A DNA stretch of 5,793 bases, taken from contig URNY01000154.1 of assembly GCA_900549375.1 (NCBI GenBank), forward strand, positions 1-5,793, read 5' to 3'. Position 1 is the first letter of the stretch. Every line of letters begins with the position of its first letter. Below are positions 5,413 to 5,793 of the stretch, in pieces. The notes under the pieces were generated by a model. The model was not told the origin of the DNA. It did no database searches and saw nothing but the letters and a program-made list of their open reading frames with translations. Position numbers and translations under genes: made by a program. The DNA is from an uncultured Bacteroidales bacterium. GTDB taxonomy: Bacteria > Bacteroidota > Bacteroidia > Bacteroidales > Muribaculaceae.

Positions 5413-5793
5413 ATGAGTAAAAACAACGGCAATAACACTGAAATATACGGAAATACTCTCGACCCCAAGGCCGCAAAACGGATAATGCGCAACAGACGCA
5501 TAGTGAAATGGCTGTGGATGTCATTTCTGGGACTCGGTTTCTTCATTTTTATCTTTCTGCTCCTTGTCTATAACGGCGTAATAGGCTACATGCCCCCTAT
5601 CGAGGAGCTCGAAGATCCGCACTACAAACTTGCATCGCTCGTTTACGCCTCCGATGGAACCACGGAGCTGGGCCGCTATTACTACGGCTCGGGCAACCGT
5701 GTATATACCGACTACGATGCCGTGTCGCCCCACGTGATCAACGCTCTTATCGCCACCGAGGACGTGCGTTTCAAAGAGCACTCGGGAATAGAT
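5413..5793 (+). CDS. Class A penicillin-binding protein, PBP1A type (partial, N-terminal 127 codons)
   Basis: The open frame from the ATG at 5413 runs off the right edge. It has a basic cytoplasmic N-terminus (KRIMRNRRIVK, 22-32), one membrane anchor (about 33-58), then an extracytoplasmic region. The region ends in the first conserved motif of glycosyltransferase family 51, ATEDVRFKEHSGID (114-127), with E116 as the expected catalytic glutamate. PPIEELEDP (61-69) and the segment SLVYASDGTTELGRYY are typical of bifunctional PBP1A proteins, which polymerise peptidoglycan glycan strands and crosslink peptides. The transpeptidase half is outside the window, so a monofunctional transglycosylase cannot be fully excluded. 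A -7 box lies about 39 bp upstream, so the gene probably has its own promoter. Confidence 0.92.
   Translation, partial: MSKNNGNNTEIYGNTLDPKAAKRIMRNRRIVKWLWMSFLGLGFFIFIFLLLVYNGVIGYMPPIEELEDPHYKLASLVYASDGTTELGRYYYGSGNRVYTDYDAVSPHVINALIATEDVRFKEHSGID

Overview
The window looks like a chromosomal segment from a member of the Bacteroidales, plausibly a gut Muribaculaceae-like organism (the family is a guess). The evidence is threefold. Candidate promoters carry the Bacteroidetes -7 element TAnnTTTG rather than a sigma70 -10 box. Start codons generally lack a strong Shine-Dalgarno sequence. The proteins (BlaR1-like M56 peptidase with a BlaI repressor, a 583-residue phospho-sugar mutase, a flavoredoxin-like protein, a hemerythrin/LuxR pair and a PBP1A-type protein) resemble Bacteroidales versions as far as I can recall them. 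No mobile element, CRISPR array, tRNA or rRNA is visible.

Layout. Bases 1-1130 hold a minus-strand two-gene operon: a BlaI/MecI-family repressor (689-1072) followed by a BlaR1-like membrane metallopeptidase (1-656) that is cut by the left edge. Its promoter contains two nearly identical dyads, one inside the -33/-7 spacer and one just downstream of the predicted transcription start, which suggests autorepression. Bases 1187-3021 hold a monocistronic minus-strand phospho-sugar mutase ending in a strong intrinsic terminator. Its leader (3022 to about 3135, or to about 3199) contains inverted repeats. A perfect palindrome at 3192-3213 carries one -7 box on each strand and may drive divergent transcription of the mutase and of a flavin-reductase-like protein (3243-3815).

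The right part is a plus-strand pair with overlapping ends: a YtfE/ScdA-like hemerythrin-domain protein (4019-4717) and a LuxR-type DNA-binding protein (4710-5306) whose receiver domain has lost its phosphorylation residues. A good promoter and a 13-bp perfect hairpin precede the pair. The window ends in the first 127 codons of a class A penicillin-binding protein (from 5413) with its own -7 box.

How the genes may work together. The blaI/blaR1 pair forms a signal-relay module of the type that responds to cell-wall stress, but no beta-lactamase lies in the window, so its targets other than itself are unknown. The hemerythrin/LuxR pair is the most interesting part. A di-iron protein is coupled to a transcription factor that cannot be phosphorylated in the usual way, which suggests that oxygen, nitric oxide or iron status is passed by protein contact. 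This is inference from the sequence and gene order.
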